From the NCBI GenBank assembly GCA_900471525.1, contig UCEZ01000013.1:339373-403372 (forward strand): 64,000 nt of DNA, read 5' to 3'. Positions 18,756-27,053 of the stretch are shown here, in pieces. The translations under genes and the position numbers were made by a program. Below the pieces are notes generated by a model. That model saw only the letters and a program-made list of their open reading frames with translations. It was not told where the DNA came from and did not search any database. Source of the DNA: Hyphomicrobiales bacterium (GTDB lineage Bacteria > Pseudomonadota > Alphaproteobacteria > Rhizobiales > Rhizobiaceae). Positions within the stretch are counted from its first letter, which is position 1, and each line of letters begins with the position of its first letter.

Positions 18756-19745
18756 TCAACTTTCAAATGTCGTGCCCGCGCCGGCAGAGCCGGCACGGGC
18801 AAAGGCAAGGGTGGCAATGGCAGTGTCCTGGATGCCGGTTCCGGTGAGGTCCGCGATGGTGATCTGGTCGCGGTTGGTACGTCCCGGCCTCAGCCCGGCG
18901 ACGATCTGGCCGAGTTCCGGAAAATCGATTTCCATTTCCGTCAGGCCAGCGGCAATGGCGTGATGCAATTCCCCTAGCCGACGGGTCTGCTTGACGCTGT
19001 CGGCGACATAGTAGCCGTTGACGACGATGGCCGGATCGATCTCGTTCTTGTGTTCCGCATCCGATCCCATCGCCGTTACATGCTGGCCGGGCTGAAGCCA
19101 TTCACCCTTGAGGATCGGCGTTTCCGAAGGAGTCGTCGTGACGATGATATCGGCGCCGGTGACGGCAGCTTGCGGATCGGCACTTGCCGTGACCGGAATA
19201 CCGAGCGTTTTCGTCAGCTCCGCTGCGATCTTTTCCGCTTTCGCCGCATCCCGTGCCCAGATCCGAGCTTCGCGGATTGGCCTCACCAGTGTCAGCGCCT
19301 GCAACTGCAACCGCGCCTGCATCCCGGCCCCGAAGATCGCGGCCACGCTTGCATCCTCGCGCGCCAGATGTTTCGCAGCCACGGCACCCGCCGCGGCGGT
19401 GCGCACATCCGTCAGATAACCATTGTCCAGCAAAATCGCCCGAACGAGACCGGTCTTCGCCGACAGGAGCACCATCATGCCGTTGGTGCTCGGCAGGCCG
19501 ATCTTCGGATTGTCGAAAAAGCCGGGGCTGATCTTGATCGCGAACCCGTCGAGACCCGGTACATATGCCGTCTTCACATCGACCTCACCGCGGTGCTCGG
19601 GGATGTCGAGCCGCAGGATCGCCGGCATGGCCACCGCCTTGGTCGCCAGCGCATGGAAAGCATCCTCGATGCAAGACACGGCCTCCGCATCCAGCGTCAC
19701 GACGGCCCTCAAATCGGCTTCTGTCAGGATGGTCATCCGGCTCAT
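18756..19745 (-). CDS. eutC: Ectoine utilisation protein EutC, ornithine cyclodeaminase family
   Basis: A 329-residue member of the ornithine cyclodeaminase/mu-crystallin family. It has the N-terminal V-K-T-A-Y-V-P-G segment, the Rossmann motif G-A-G-M-Q-A-R-L-Q-L-Q and a D-L-T-G-T-G-I-Q-D motif near the end. EutABC are thought to convert hydroxyectoine to ectoine, EutC acting with EutB on the intermediate. The stop-to-start overlap with eutB (four bases) indicates coupling. Confidence 0.9.
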   Translation of the reverse strand: MSRMTILTEADLRAVVTLDAEAVSCIEDAFHALATKAVAMPAILRLDIPEHRGEVDVKTAYVPGLDGFAIKISPGFFDNPKIGLPSTNGMMVLLSAKTGLVRAILLDNGYLTDVRTAAAGAVAAKHLAREDASVAAIFGAGMQARLQLQALTLVRPIREARIWARDAAKAEKIAAELTKTLGIPVTASADPQAAVTGADIIVTTTPSETPILKGEWLQPGQHVTAMGSDAEHKNEIDPAIVVNGYYVADSVKQTRRLGELHHAIAAGLTEMEIDFPELGQIVAGLRPGRTNRDQITIADLTGTGIQDTAIATLAFARAGSAGAGTTFES

Positions 19746-20746
19746 GCCGCGTCCTCCTTGGATAGCGACTCCGCGCCGTTGATGATCCGGCGATGCAGGT
19801 TCATATCGACGTTGCGACCCGACAGGATGGCGACGATCGGCCCTTCCGACCGAACCCGCCCGGAAAGCAGCGCGGCAATACCGACGGCACCGGCGCCCTC
19901 GACGATCTCACGCTCGACAGAATAGGCATGGCGCATGCCGGCGGCGATCTCTTCCTCGGAGAGCAGGATGACGTCATCCAGCAGATCGCGGCACATGGCA
20001 AAGCTGAGCCGATTGTCGAGCCCTATGCCGCCGCCAAGCGAATCCGCAAGGCTTGGTAATTCCTCGACCTGAACCGGCCGGCCGGCGTCGAGGCTCGCTT
20101 TCATCGCCGCGCCACGTTCCATCGTCAGGCCGATCACCCGGGCCTTCGGGTTCAATCCCTTCACGGCAGCGGCCACACCTGCTGCCAGCCCGCCGCCCGA
20201 TAGTGGCACGAGCACCGTGGCCGCGTCCGGCAATTGCTCCATGATCTCCAGCCCGAGCGTGCCCTGCCCTGCGATAACGGCGGGAAGGTCGAATGGCGGC
20301 ACCATGACCATGCCCTTCTCGGCAACCAGCCGGTTGACCTCGTCCTGCGCCTCATCCTGCGACCGCCCGATGATCTGGACGTTCGCGCCGAGGCGACGGA
20401 TTTCCGCAACCTTGTTTTCGGGCACGAGCCGCGACATGCAGATGGTCGCAACCGCGCCTTCAGCCTTGGCCGCATGGGCGAGCGCCCGGCCATGATTGCC
20501 CGTCGAGGCCGCGACGACACCGCTCGCACGTTCGTCCGCGGCCAGCGAAAGAACGGCATTGGTGGCACCGCGCAGCTTGAAGCTGCCGGTCGTCTGGTGA
20601 TGTTCAAGTTTCAGATGTACTGGAACACCCACCAGTTCGCTCAAGCCGGTGGATTGAACCATTGGTGTGCGCAGGACGCGCCCGGCAATATGGGCGGACG
20701 CCGCGCGGATGTCGTCGAGTGAAACGGGTGCTGACTGCCTGCTCAT
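19742..20746 (-). CDS. eutB: Hydroxyectoine utilisation dehydratase EutB
   Basis: A 334-residue fold-type II PLP enzyme of the threonine/serine dehydratase family. The PLP lysine lies in T-T-G-S-F-K-L-R-G-A-T-N, and the phosphate-binding glycine loop is S-G-G-G-L-A-A-G. In hydroxyectoine users EutB is proposed to dehydrate or rearrange the hydroxylated intermediate. Presence of EutA, B and C suggests this organism uses 5-hydroxyectoine as well as ectoine. Confidence 0.9.
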   Translation of the reverse strand: MSRQSAPVSLDDIRAASAHIAGRVLRTPMVQSTGLSELVGVPVHLKLEHHQTTGSFKLRGATNAVLSLAADERASGVVAASTGNHGRALAHAAKAEGAVATICMSRLVPENKVAEIRRLGANVQIIGRSQDEAQDEVNRLVAEKGMVMVPPFDLPAVIAGQGTLGLEIMEQLPDAATVLVPLSGGGLAAGVAAAVKGLNPKARVIGLTMERGAAMKASLDAGRPVQVEELPSLADSLGGGIGLDNRLSFAMCRDLLDDVILLSEEEIAAGMRHAYSVEREIVEGAGAVGIAALLSGRVRSEGPIVAILSGRNVDMNLHRRIINGAESLSKEDAA

Positions 20747-20750
20747 ATCA

Positions 20751-21533
20751 TCAGCCTTCCGGATAGGCTCTGGTCATGAGCGAGCCGAGCTCCGGCCGCG
20801 AAGCCGCATCGCCACAAATCCTCAGACACGCCCAGGCCGTAGCCAGGTTGCTGGTCACCACTGGCTTGCCGATCGCCTGTTCGATGCGCGGAACGACTTC
20901 CGCCGCCCGCACGGCGGTGCAGGAAATGAACAGCGCCTCCGATTCCGGCGCCGTGGCCTCTTCAGCGAAAGCGGAAATCTCGTCGTGCGAGATCCGCGCC
21001 ATTTCCCGATCGTCGGTCAGCCCGAGGCAGGTGAATCGATCGATCTCGAAACCAAGATCGGTGAAATAGTCGGCCATCGGCCGGCTGGTCTCGACGGTGT
21101 AGGGTGTCAGCACCGAAATCCGCGTGGCACCCAGCGCCTTCAGGCCCTTGACCGCCGCGGCTGTCGGCGTGACGACCGGCACCCCTGGCTTTGCCGCCTG
21201 CACCGCATTCTCGATACGGTCATCGCCAATGACAGCCGAGGCCGATGTGCAAGAATACATCACAACATCAAGTGGCTCGTCGGGCAGGATGAGGGCAGCG
21301 GCCGCCGTCAGGGACGGCTGCATCTTCATCAGGTTTTCCGGCGTCACCGGATTGGCATAGGGGATACGCGTGACATACACGCCGATCCGCTCGTTTGCCA
21401 CCATCCGCTGGAAATCGACTTCCGTTGTGTGGTCGGTCGCCAGAATGATCAGGCCGATGCGCTTTGCGAGCGGACGATCATCCAGACTGGGCGCACGGCT
21501 TGCCACGTTGATTTCAACTGTTTTCGTCATCAT
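20751..21533 (-). CDS. eutA: Ectoine utilisation protein EutA, Asp/Glu racemase family
   Basis: A 260-residue Asp/Glu racemase/maleate isomerase-superfamily protein with two conserved cysteines, in V-M-Y-S-C-T-S-A-S and F-I-S-C-T-A-V-R. EutA is proposed to invert a stereocentre of hydroxyectoine before EutB/EutC act. The ATG at 21533 overlaps the ehuD stop (A-TGA-TG), which fixes the start; an open frame running further upstream is antisense-like read-through of ehuD. It is distantly related to nicE earlier in the window. Confidence 0.9.
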   Translation of the reverse strand: MMTKTVEINVASRAPSLDDRPLAKRIGLIILATDHTTEVDFQRMVANERIGVYVTRIPYANPVTPENLMKMQPSLTAAAALILPDEPLDVVMYSCTSASAVIGDDRIENAVQAAKPGVPVVTPTAAAVKGLKALGATRISVLTPYTVETSRPMADYFTDLGFEIDRFTCLGLTDDREMARISHDEISAFAEEATAPESEALFISCTAVRAAEVVPRIEQAIGKPVVTSNLATAWACLRICGDAASRPELGSLMTRAYPEG

Positions 21534-22192
21534 CGTTCTTCCACCCGGGCATAACGCTCTTCCAGCCAGCGCAGCGCGACCACGGAGATCAGGCTGATCA
21601 CAAGGAAGAACACGCCGACCAGTGTCATCGGCTCGATATAACGGTAGCTGCTGTTGGCGGCGCTCTTCGCCTGGTTCATCAGTTCCAGAACCGTGATGGC
21701 CGAGAGCAGCGGTGTTTCCTTGAACATGGCGATGAAGTAGTTGGCGAGCGCCGGGATCATCGGCGGGATGGCCTGCGGCAGCACGACATGGATCCAGGCC
21801 TGCCGGATGCTGAGATTGGTCGCGCGCGCTGCCTCCCACTGCCCGCGCGGCACGTTGTCGATGCCGGCGCGATAGACCTCGGCCGCATAGGTGCCGTAGT
21901 GGATGCCAAGTCCGATGACGCCGGCAACCAGCGGCGGCAGACGGATGCCGATATCCGGCAGCACGTAGAAGATGAAATAGAGCTGCACCAGAAGCGGCGT
22001 GCCACGGATGAAATCCGCCGTGAAGCCGACCGTGCGGGAGATCAGCGGGTTTGGCGAACGTCTTACGATCGCCAGCACCAACCCGACGACGGCAGCAACG
22101 ATGGCGCCCAGAATGGTCGCGAGAATGGTGATCTTCAGCCCTTCGAGAAGGGTCGGCATGATCTCCCGGACGAATGCCCAATCCCATTCCAT
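21530..22192 (-). CDS. ehuD: Ectoine/hydroxyectoine ABC transporter permease EhuD
   Basis: A 220-residue permease of the polar-amino-acid type, with the conserved D-F-I-R-G-T-P-L-L-V-Q-L segment, the Q-W-E-A-A-R-A EAA-loop region and M-F-K-E-T-P-L-L. It pairs with EhuC to form the membrane channel of the Ehu importer. Two bases separate it from ehuC and it overlaps eutA. Confidence 0.92.
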   Translation of the reverse strand: MEWDWAFVREIMPTLLEGLKITILATILGAIVAAVVGLVLAIVRRSPNPLISRTVGFTADFIRGTPLLVQLYFIFYVLPDIGIRLPPLVAGVIGLGIHYGTYAAEVYRAGIDNVPRGQWEAARATNLSIRQAWIHVVLPQAIPPMIPALANYFIAMFKETPLLSAITVLELMNQAKSAANSSYRYIEPMTLVGVFFLVISLISVVALRWLEERYARVEER

Positions 22193-22194
22193 GA

Positions 22195-22854
22195 TCAGAC
22201 CCTCACACCGTCAAGGCCGCGCGACGCCCGTCGTTCCAGCCAGCGCACGCCGGCGGAAATCGCACAGGCCATCGCGAAATACAGAATGAGGATGGTCGCG
22301 AACGGGATCAGCGTGCTGCCGGTCTGAGCACGCACCACCTGCGCCTGGAAGGTCATGTCGGTCAGCGAGATCAGCGACACGACAGCGGTGCCCTTCAGAA
22401 GCTCGATTGCATTGTTGCCGAAGGTCGGCAGCATCAGCGGCAGCGCTTGCGGCAGGATCACATGGCGCATCCGGTGATAACGGCCAAGATTGAGCGCGAC
22501 GCAGGCTTCATGTTGCTCGCGACCGATGGCGCGCACGGCACCGCGCACCACTTCCGCCCCATAGGCGCCAACATTCAGCCCCAGCGCCAGAACGCCTGCC
22601 TGCAGCGGTGTCAGCGTCACACCGGCAAAGGGCAGCACGAAATAGACCCAGAAGAGCTGCACGAAAATCGAGGTGCCGCGAAAGAACTCGATATAAACCG
22701 TCGCCAGCGTTCTCACCGCAAGGAAGCGCGACAGCCGCCCGAGCCCGGCCGCAAACGCCATGACCAGCGCCAGCGCTGAACCCATGATGGTGAGCTCGAT
22801 CGTCACCAGCGCGCCTTGCAGTATCAGCCCTATGTAGCCGGACCAGTCGATCAT
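22195..22854 (-). CDS. ehuC: Ectoine/hydroxyectoine ABC transporter permease EhuC
   Basis: A 219-residue permease with E-F-F-R-G-T-S-I-F-V-Q-L and the L-L-K-G-T-A-V-V-S-L-I-S segment of this family. EhuC and EhuD are sister permeases. It is separated from ehuB by a 274-bp gap that holds a palindromic repeat, unlike the tight packing elsewhere in the cluster. Confidence 0.92.
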   Translation of the reverse strand: MIDWSGYIGLILQGALVTIELTIMGSALALVMAFAAGLGRLSRFLAVRTLATVYIEFFRGTSIFVQLFWVYFVLPFAGVTLTPLQAGVLALGLNVGAYGAEVVRGAVRAIGREQHEACVALNLGRYHRMRHVILPQALPLMLPTFGNNAIELLKGTAVVSLISLTDMTFQAQVVRAQTGSTLIPFATILILYFAMACAISAGVRWLERRASRGLDGVRV

Positions 22855-22923
22855 CGTGCTTTCTCTATCATTACTAAATCAGCCTCAAAGTTCGCAGTTG
22901 TTTGACTGTTCAAGCCCAGCTCA

Positions 22924-23066
22924 TTCCCCGTCATCCTCGCCCTTGTGGCGGGGATCCAGCAGCGGCGCGTCTGCGCCGCTAAAGGACTCGTTTCACGCGG
23001 CAGATGCCGCGTGGCTGGATTCCTGTGGCTGATCCTCGGGTCAGGCCCGAGGACAGGAATGACGGA
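22924..23066. repeat. Rhizobial-type intergenic palindromic repeat element
   Basis: A GC-rich element of about 140 bp with matching inverted ends (ATTCCCCGTCATCC at the left; GGAATGACGGAGGAGAAT at the right) and internal hairpins, such as GCGGCGC...GCGCCGC and GGATCC-type arms. The opening GTCATCCTCG and closing CAGGAATGACGG are hallmarks of the short, non-coding mosaic repeats scattered between genes in Rhizobium/Agrobacterium genomes. It sits between ehuB and ehuC, where it could act as an mRNA processing or stability element. No transposase is present. Confidence 0.7.
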
Positions 23067-23128
23067 GGAGAATGGTAGACCTTCGTTAACAAAACGCGGG
23101 GAGAAGTCAGGCCCCTCCCCGCATCTCC

Positions 23129-23983
23129 TTACTGTGTTGCCGTGCAGAGCTTCTCCCGCGTCGTCGACATCGCGGCAGCGGCCGAGAAGCCGTAGGGCTC
23201 GATGATCTTGGCAAATTCGCCCGATTCCTTCAGCTTGGCCAATTCGACGTCGAAGGCATCGCGCAGCGCCTCGTCGCCCTTCTTGAAGGCGGCGCCATCA
23301 CAGTAGACTGGAGCGCCCTGGACCGGGGCGATGACCTCGAGGTTCGGATCATTGGCCTTCTTGACCAGGTCGTTGATCGACAGGACCGGCAGCGAATAGG
23401 CGTCGATGCGACCATCCTGCAGCATCTTCAAGCCGCTCTGGCCGTCTGGCACGACGATGACGCGGTCGCGTGGCAGGCCGGCTTCGAGCGCCAACTTTTC
23501 TTCCGTGCCACCGCCGGGTGCGCCGATCGTCGCCGATTGGTCGTTGGCGACGTCGGCATAGCTCTTGAAGCCCTTGGGATTACCCTTCTTCACCAGCATG
23601 GCCTCGGCATCGCAGAGCACCGGCTCGGAATAGGCAACCGCCGCGCAGCGTTCCGGCTTCATGAACAGGCCAGCGGTGACGGCATCATGGCGCCCCGCCT
23701 GAAGACCCGGGATCATCGCGCCATATTCGGAGATCGAGGCGACGACATCGGCGACGCCAAGACGCTTGAAGATTTCACGGGCAACATCAGGTGCGGCGCC
23801 CGACACCTTGCCATCGGCGCCGACCGCCGTGAACGGCGGTTCGTTGGCGATGGCGATGCGGGCAAAACCCTGCGCCTTCAGCTCCTCCAGCTTCGCATCA
23901 TCGGCAGATGCCGGGGCGGCTGCAAGAACGGTTATTAGCGTCGAAGCACCGGCTGCCATCGTCATGAAATGTCTCAGTTTCAT
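23129..23983 (-). CDS. ehuB: Ectoine/hydroxyectoine periplasmic binding protein EhuB
   Basis: A 284-residue SBP_bac_3 protein with a signal peptide ending A-P-A-S-A (about residue 27). EhuB traits include the mature opening F-A-R-I-A-I-A-N-E-P-P-F-T-A, the E-Y-G-A-M-I-P-G-L-Q-A-G-R-H-D segment and P-E-R-C in the first lobe. It captures ectoine and hydroxyectoine for the EhuCD-A importer. The ATG at 23983 is preceded by AGGAGTTGG; an in-frame start 14 codons earlier is rejected. Confidence 0.93.
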   Translation of the reverse strand: MKLRHFMTMAAGASTLITVLAAAPASADDAKLEELKAQGFARIAIANEPPFTAVGADGKVSGAAPDVAREIFKRLGVADVVASISEYGAMIPGLQAGRHDAVTAGLFMKPERCAAVAYSEPVLCDAEAMLVKKGNPKGFKSYADVANDQSATIGAPGGGTEEKLALEAGLPRDRVIVVPDGQSGLKMLQDGRIDAYSLPVLSINDLVKKANDPNLEVIAPVQGAPVYCDGAAFKKGDEALRDAFDVELAKLKESGEFAKIIEPYGFSAAAAMSTTREKLCTATQ

Positions 23984-24044
23984 CGTTCCAACTCCTCTGG
24001 ATTTTTCTCTTTTTATGTGAGGCATTGTTCGATCGCCCCGGCGA

Positions 24045-24830
24045 TCAGACGCGGTGCCCCGCCGCGATTATCTTGCGCAGGAAGGTCTGTGTGCGCTCCT
24101 GCCTGGGATTGCGGAACATGTCGTCCGGCTTGCCCTCTTCGACGATCTTGCCCCGGTCGAAGAACAGGACGCGATCGGCAAAATCATGGGCGAAACCCAT
24201 CTCGTGGGTGACGAGCAGCATGGTCATGTCGGTTTCGGCTGCGAGCTTGCGCATGACATTCAACACTTCCTCGACCAGTTCCGGATCGAGCGCCGAGGTC
24301 ACCTCGTCGAACAGCATGATCTTCGGTGAAAGGGCCAAGGCACGGGCGATGGCCACGCGCTGCTTCTGTCCGCCGGACAATTGCGCGGGCATGCTTTTGG
24401 CCTTGTCGGCCATGCCCACCATGTCGAGAAGCTCCATTGCCCGCGCCTCGGCAGCAGCCTTCGCCACCCCCTTGGTCAGCATCGGCGCCAAGGTGATATT
24501 GTCGAGCACGCATTTGTGCGGAAAGAGATTGAAGTGCTGGAAGACCATGCCGATCTTCTCGCGCATCTTCTGCAGATGCCGCTCATCGGCCGCAACGAGG
24601 CGACCAGCGTTCGGCATGTGATACAGCTGATCGCCGTCGACCTCGATATGGCCGCCGTTGATCTTCTCCAGCGTCATGAGGATGCGCAGGATCGTGGTCT
24701 TGCCCGAGCCGGAGGGGCCGATCAGCGCCAGCTTTTCACCGGGCATGACATCTATCGACAGCCCGTCGAGCACGGTGAGCGGCCCGTAGGACTTGGTGAT
24801 GTTGTCGATGCGAATGATCGGCGAAGGCAT
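24045..24830 (-). CDS. ehuA: Ectoine/hydroxyectoine ABC transporter ATPase EhuA
   Basis: A 261-residue ATPase: Walker A G-P-S-G-S-G-K-T-T, signature L-S-G-G-Q-K-Q-R-V-A, Walker B I-M-L-F-D-E-V-T-S-A-L-D-P-E (Val in place of the common Pro after D-E), then T-H-E-M-G. It is the first gene of the ehuABCD-eutABC-doeAB run. The 122-bp gap upstream carries TGTCAATTGTCA and ATGACAATTATT, candidate EnuR sites. Confidence 0.93.
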   Translation of the reverse strand: MPSPIIRIDNITKSYGPLTVLDGLSIDVMPGEKLALIGPSGSGKTTILRILMTLEKINGGHIEVDGDQLYHMPNAGRLVAADERHLQKMREKIGMVFQHFNLFPHKCVLDNITLAPMLTKGVAKAAAEARAMELLDMVGMADKAKSMPAQLSGGQKQRVAIARALALSPKIMLFDEVTSALDPELVEEVLNVMRKLAAETDMTMLLVTHEMGFAHDFADRVLFFDRGKIVEEGKPDDMFRNPRQERTQTFLRKIIAAGHRV

Positions 24831-24888
24831 GCATGTCTCTCCCTGTTGAGACGAGCGGTGCCTTAACGATGACCAGCTTAGTAAATCA

Positions 24889-24922
24889 TGTCAATTGTCA
24901 AAATAATATCATGACAATTATT
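24889..24922. promoter_or_regulatory. Candidate EnuR operator ahead of ehuA
   Basis: TGTCAATTGTCA (24889-24900) and ATGACAATTATT (24911-24922) lie 59-92 bp upstream of the ehuA ATG. Similar TTGTCA/TTGACA elements recur upstream of enuR and asnC (26332-26428) and not in unrelated intergenic gaps I read. EnuR is the MocR-type repressor of ectoine genes; assignment of these motifs to it is inference. Confidence 0.5.
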
Positions 24923-24952
24923 CCGAATCTGCCCAAAAGGCGGGCTTATCCA

Positions 24953-26338
24953 TCAAATCGCAAGCAGCAACGCTTCCGGGTTCCCCTGGGCAAGGGAAGC
25001 AATGATGGCGAGACCGGCGCGCAATTCCGCCTCGGATGTCGAACCAAGCGATATGCGCACCGCAGGCACACGACCGTGATCCGCGGTCTGGAAAGATGCT
25101 CCGGGCGCGATGGCCACGCCACGCAGTCGCGCCTGGGCGACGAAGCCCTCCTCCGTATGCTGGCAGGTCAGCGGCAGCCAGACATGCAGGCTCTGCGGAT
25201 GGGAATGATAGGTGAGCCCCGAGAGAGCCTCGGCCGCAATCTCGTGGCGCCGTGCAAGAGCCCGTCGCTGCCAGTTGACCAGTTCCATCGCAGTGCCGTT
25301 GCTCGCCCAACGGGTCGCGATTTCGGCGATTGCCGGCGTTGCCATCCAGTTGGAAACCAGATGCCGGTTGGCAACGGCCGCGACGTAACGGTCCGGTGCC
25401 ACGAGATAACCGATGCGCAGGCCGGGAACCGTGATCTTGGTGAAGCTGGTCACATAAAGCGTTCGCTCTGGCGCCAAGGCGGCTACCGGTGGCGGCCGGT
25501 TCTCGATCATAGGGCCGAGAATGTCGTTCTCGATGATTGCGATGTCGTGTTTTGCCGCGATAGCCACTAGCGCCTGCCGGCGTTCGCCGCTCATCAGTGT
25601 CGCCGTTGGATTAACGACCGAGGGCTGCAGAAATACTGCGCGGATTGGCCCTTTGCGGCAAGCTTCGTCCAGTGCCTCCGGTATCATGCCCTCGTTGTCG
25701 ATCGCCAGTCCCTCCAGATGGATGCCCAGATAGGTCGACAGCGGCACAAGCGTATGATGGCTGATCGCCTCGGCCGCAACCGTCGATCCCGGCGGCGCGA
25801 CGCTCATCAGGGCAACGGTCATGCCTGAAGTGGCGCCATTGGTCAGGTTGACGTTGAGTGGAGAAACATCGAGCCCGCAGAGCGATAGCCACTCAGTCGC
25901 CACCGCCCGGTGACGCGGGAACACCATGTTTGGCCGGAAGGACAGGGCCGAGCTCGGCGGCAGGTTTTCCGCCAGCCAGCCGAACGCCTCGCGCATCCGG
26001 TCGAGATGGATTTGTTCACAGACAGGCTTCAGGATCGACAGGTCGATGACTTCGCCCAAGCGCTCCGGCAGATAGGGCGGTTCCGGTTCCTTCGGGCGGG
26101 TCTGGACGAACGAGCCGCGGCCGATCTCGCCGGCGATCAAGCCCCGGCGGATGAGTTCATCATAGGCGCGGCTCACAGTCTGGATTGACAGCTTCAGGTC
26201 TTCCGCCAGCTTTCTGTGCGTCGGCAACCGCTCGCCATTGGTGAGCTTGCCGTCATGAATAGCACTGGCAATCTGCTCGGCAAGCGAGAGATAGGCCGGG
26301 CGGCGAAGCTGTTGCGGATCGAGGCGCCAATTTGTCAT
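24953..26338 (-). CDS. enuR: MocR-type repressor of ectoine catabolism
   Basis: EnuR is a GntR-winged-helix/aminotransferase fusion that holds PLP and releases DNA on binding ectoine breakdown products. The 461-residue protein has an N-terminal GntR HTH (L-S-I-Q-T-V-S-R-A-Y-D-E-L-I-R-R-G) and a class I aminotransferase-like domain. The PLP lysine is in V-T-S-F-T-K-I-T-V-P-G, followed by L-R-I-G-Y. It is co-directional with ehuA and shares a 99-bp divergent gap with asnC. Confidence 0.9.
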   Translation of the reverse strand: MTNWRLDPQQLRRPAYLSLAEQIASAIHDGKLTNGERLPTHRKLAEDLKLSIQTVSRAYDELIRRGLIAGEIGRGSFVQTRPKEPEPPYLPERLGEVIDLSILKPVCEQIHLDRMREAFGWLAENLPPSSALSFRPNMVFPRHRAVATEWLSLCGLDVSPLNVNLTNGATSGMTVALMSVAPPGSTVAAEAISHHTLVPLSTYLGIHLEGLAIDNEGMIPEALDEACRKGPIRAVFLQPSVVNPTATLMSGERRQALVAIAAKHDIAIIENDILGPMIENRPPPVAALAPERTLYVTSFTKITVPGLRIGYLVAPDRYVAAVANRHLVSNWMATPAIAEIATRWASNGTAMELVNWQRRALARRHEIAAEALSGLTYHSHPQSLHVWLPLTCQHTEEGFVAQARLRGVAIAPGASFQTADHGRVPAVRISLGSTSEAELRAGLAIIASLAQGNPEALLLAI

Positions 26339-26428
26339 GATTTGACAGTGATAAAATTCAGGTCAATTGACAATCCAAAAATTGCATTTGGTTCTTCTTT
26401 TTCATACTCTTTGGCGTGATTTGTCAGT
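26332..26428. promoter_or_regulatory. Divergent enuR/asnC control region with TTGTCA/TTGACA repeats
   Basis: The gap holds TGTCA-N5-TGACA overlapping the enuR start (26333-26347), the perfect palindrome GTCAATTGAC (26362-26371) and TTGTCA (26421-26426). The core resembles the pair upstream of ehuA. It suggests EnuR autoregulation and joint control of the divergent asnC-dehydrogenase-transaminase operon. AsnC could equally use part of it. Confidence 0.5.
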
Positions 26429-26437
26429 GAGGCCAGC

Positions 26438-26932
26438 ATGAAACTCGACGCCATCGACCTGCGTATCCTCGAAGCTGTCCAGCGTGACGGCCGCATCACC
26501 AAGGTGGCGCTTGCAGAAGAGGTCGGCCTGTCGCCGACCCCCTGCTGGATGCGCCTGAGAAAGCTCGAAAAGGCCGGCATCGTTTCGGGTTACCACGCCC
26601 GCATCGCTGTGCGCCGCGTGGCGCCGGTTGCAAGCGTCATGATGGAGGTGACGCTCGGCAATCACCGGCAAGCAGATTTCGATCGCTTTGAGCGGGCGGT
26701 CGCCGGGATTCCGGAGATCGTCGCCTGCTGGTCGGTCGGCGGAGGCGTCGATTACATCCTGAAAATCATGGCAGCGGACATCGACGCCTATCAGCGGCTG
26801 GTGGACAGCCTGCTCGACCGGGAAATCGGCATTGCCCGCTATTTCACCTACATCGTCACCAAGACGGTGAAGGAGGAGACTGCGCTGCCGCTTTCGATAC
26901 TGCTTTCGGACACCGGCGCGCCGGCGAGCTAG
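26438..26932 (+). CDS. Lrp/AsnC-family regulator of the ectoine cluster (AsnC/DoeX)
   Basis: A 164-residue Lrp/AsnC protein: N-terminal HTH (I-L-E-A-V-Q-R-D-G-R-I-T-K-V-A-L-A-E, then L-S-P-T-P-C-W-M-R) and a C-terminal RAM ligand-binding domain containing V-A-C-W-S-V-G-G-G-V-D-Y. Ectoine clusters usually carry such a gene (asnC, or doeX in Halomonas). Here it leads the plus-strand operon, divergent from enuR instead of downstream of the eut genes. Confidence 0.88.
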   Translation: MKLDAIDLRILEAVQRDGRITKVALAEEVGLSPTPCWMRLRKLEKAGIVSGYHARIAVRRVAPVASVMMEVTLGNHRQADFDRFERAVAGIPEIVACWSVGGGVDYILKIMAADIDAYQRLVDSLLDREIGIARYFTYIVTKTVKEETALPLSILLSDTGAPAS

Positions 26933-27053
26933 ACGATTCCTCTATCTCGACCGAAAATTTGGACCAATCCTCTCTCTCTGCCCCGCCCAACAGACCATCC
27001 ATCGCCGCGAAGCTGTCAGACTCCACCTCAATCAGACCATGAGGAACCCGGAG

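Noticed and set aside
22924-23066. Insertion sequence or MITE
   Set aside because: No transposase, no clear target duplication and no long terminal repeats; better explained as a rhizobial intergenic repeat.
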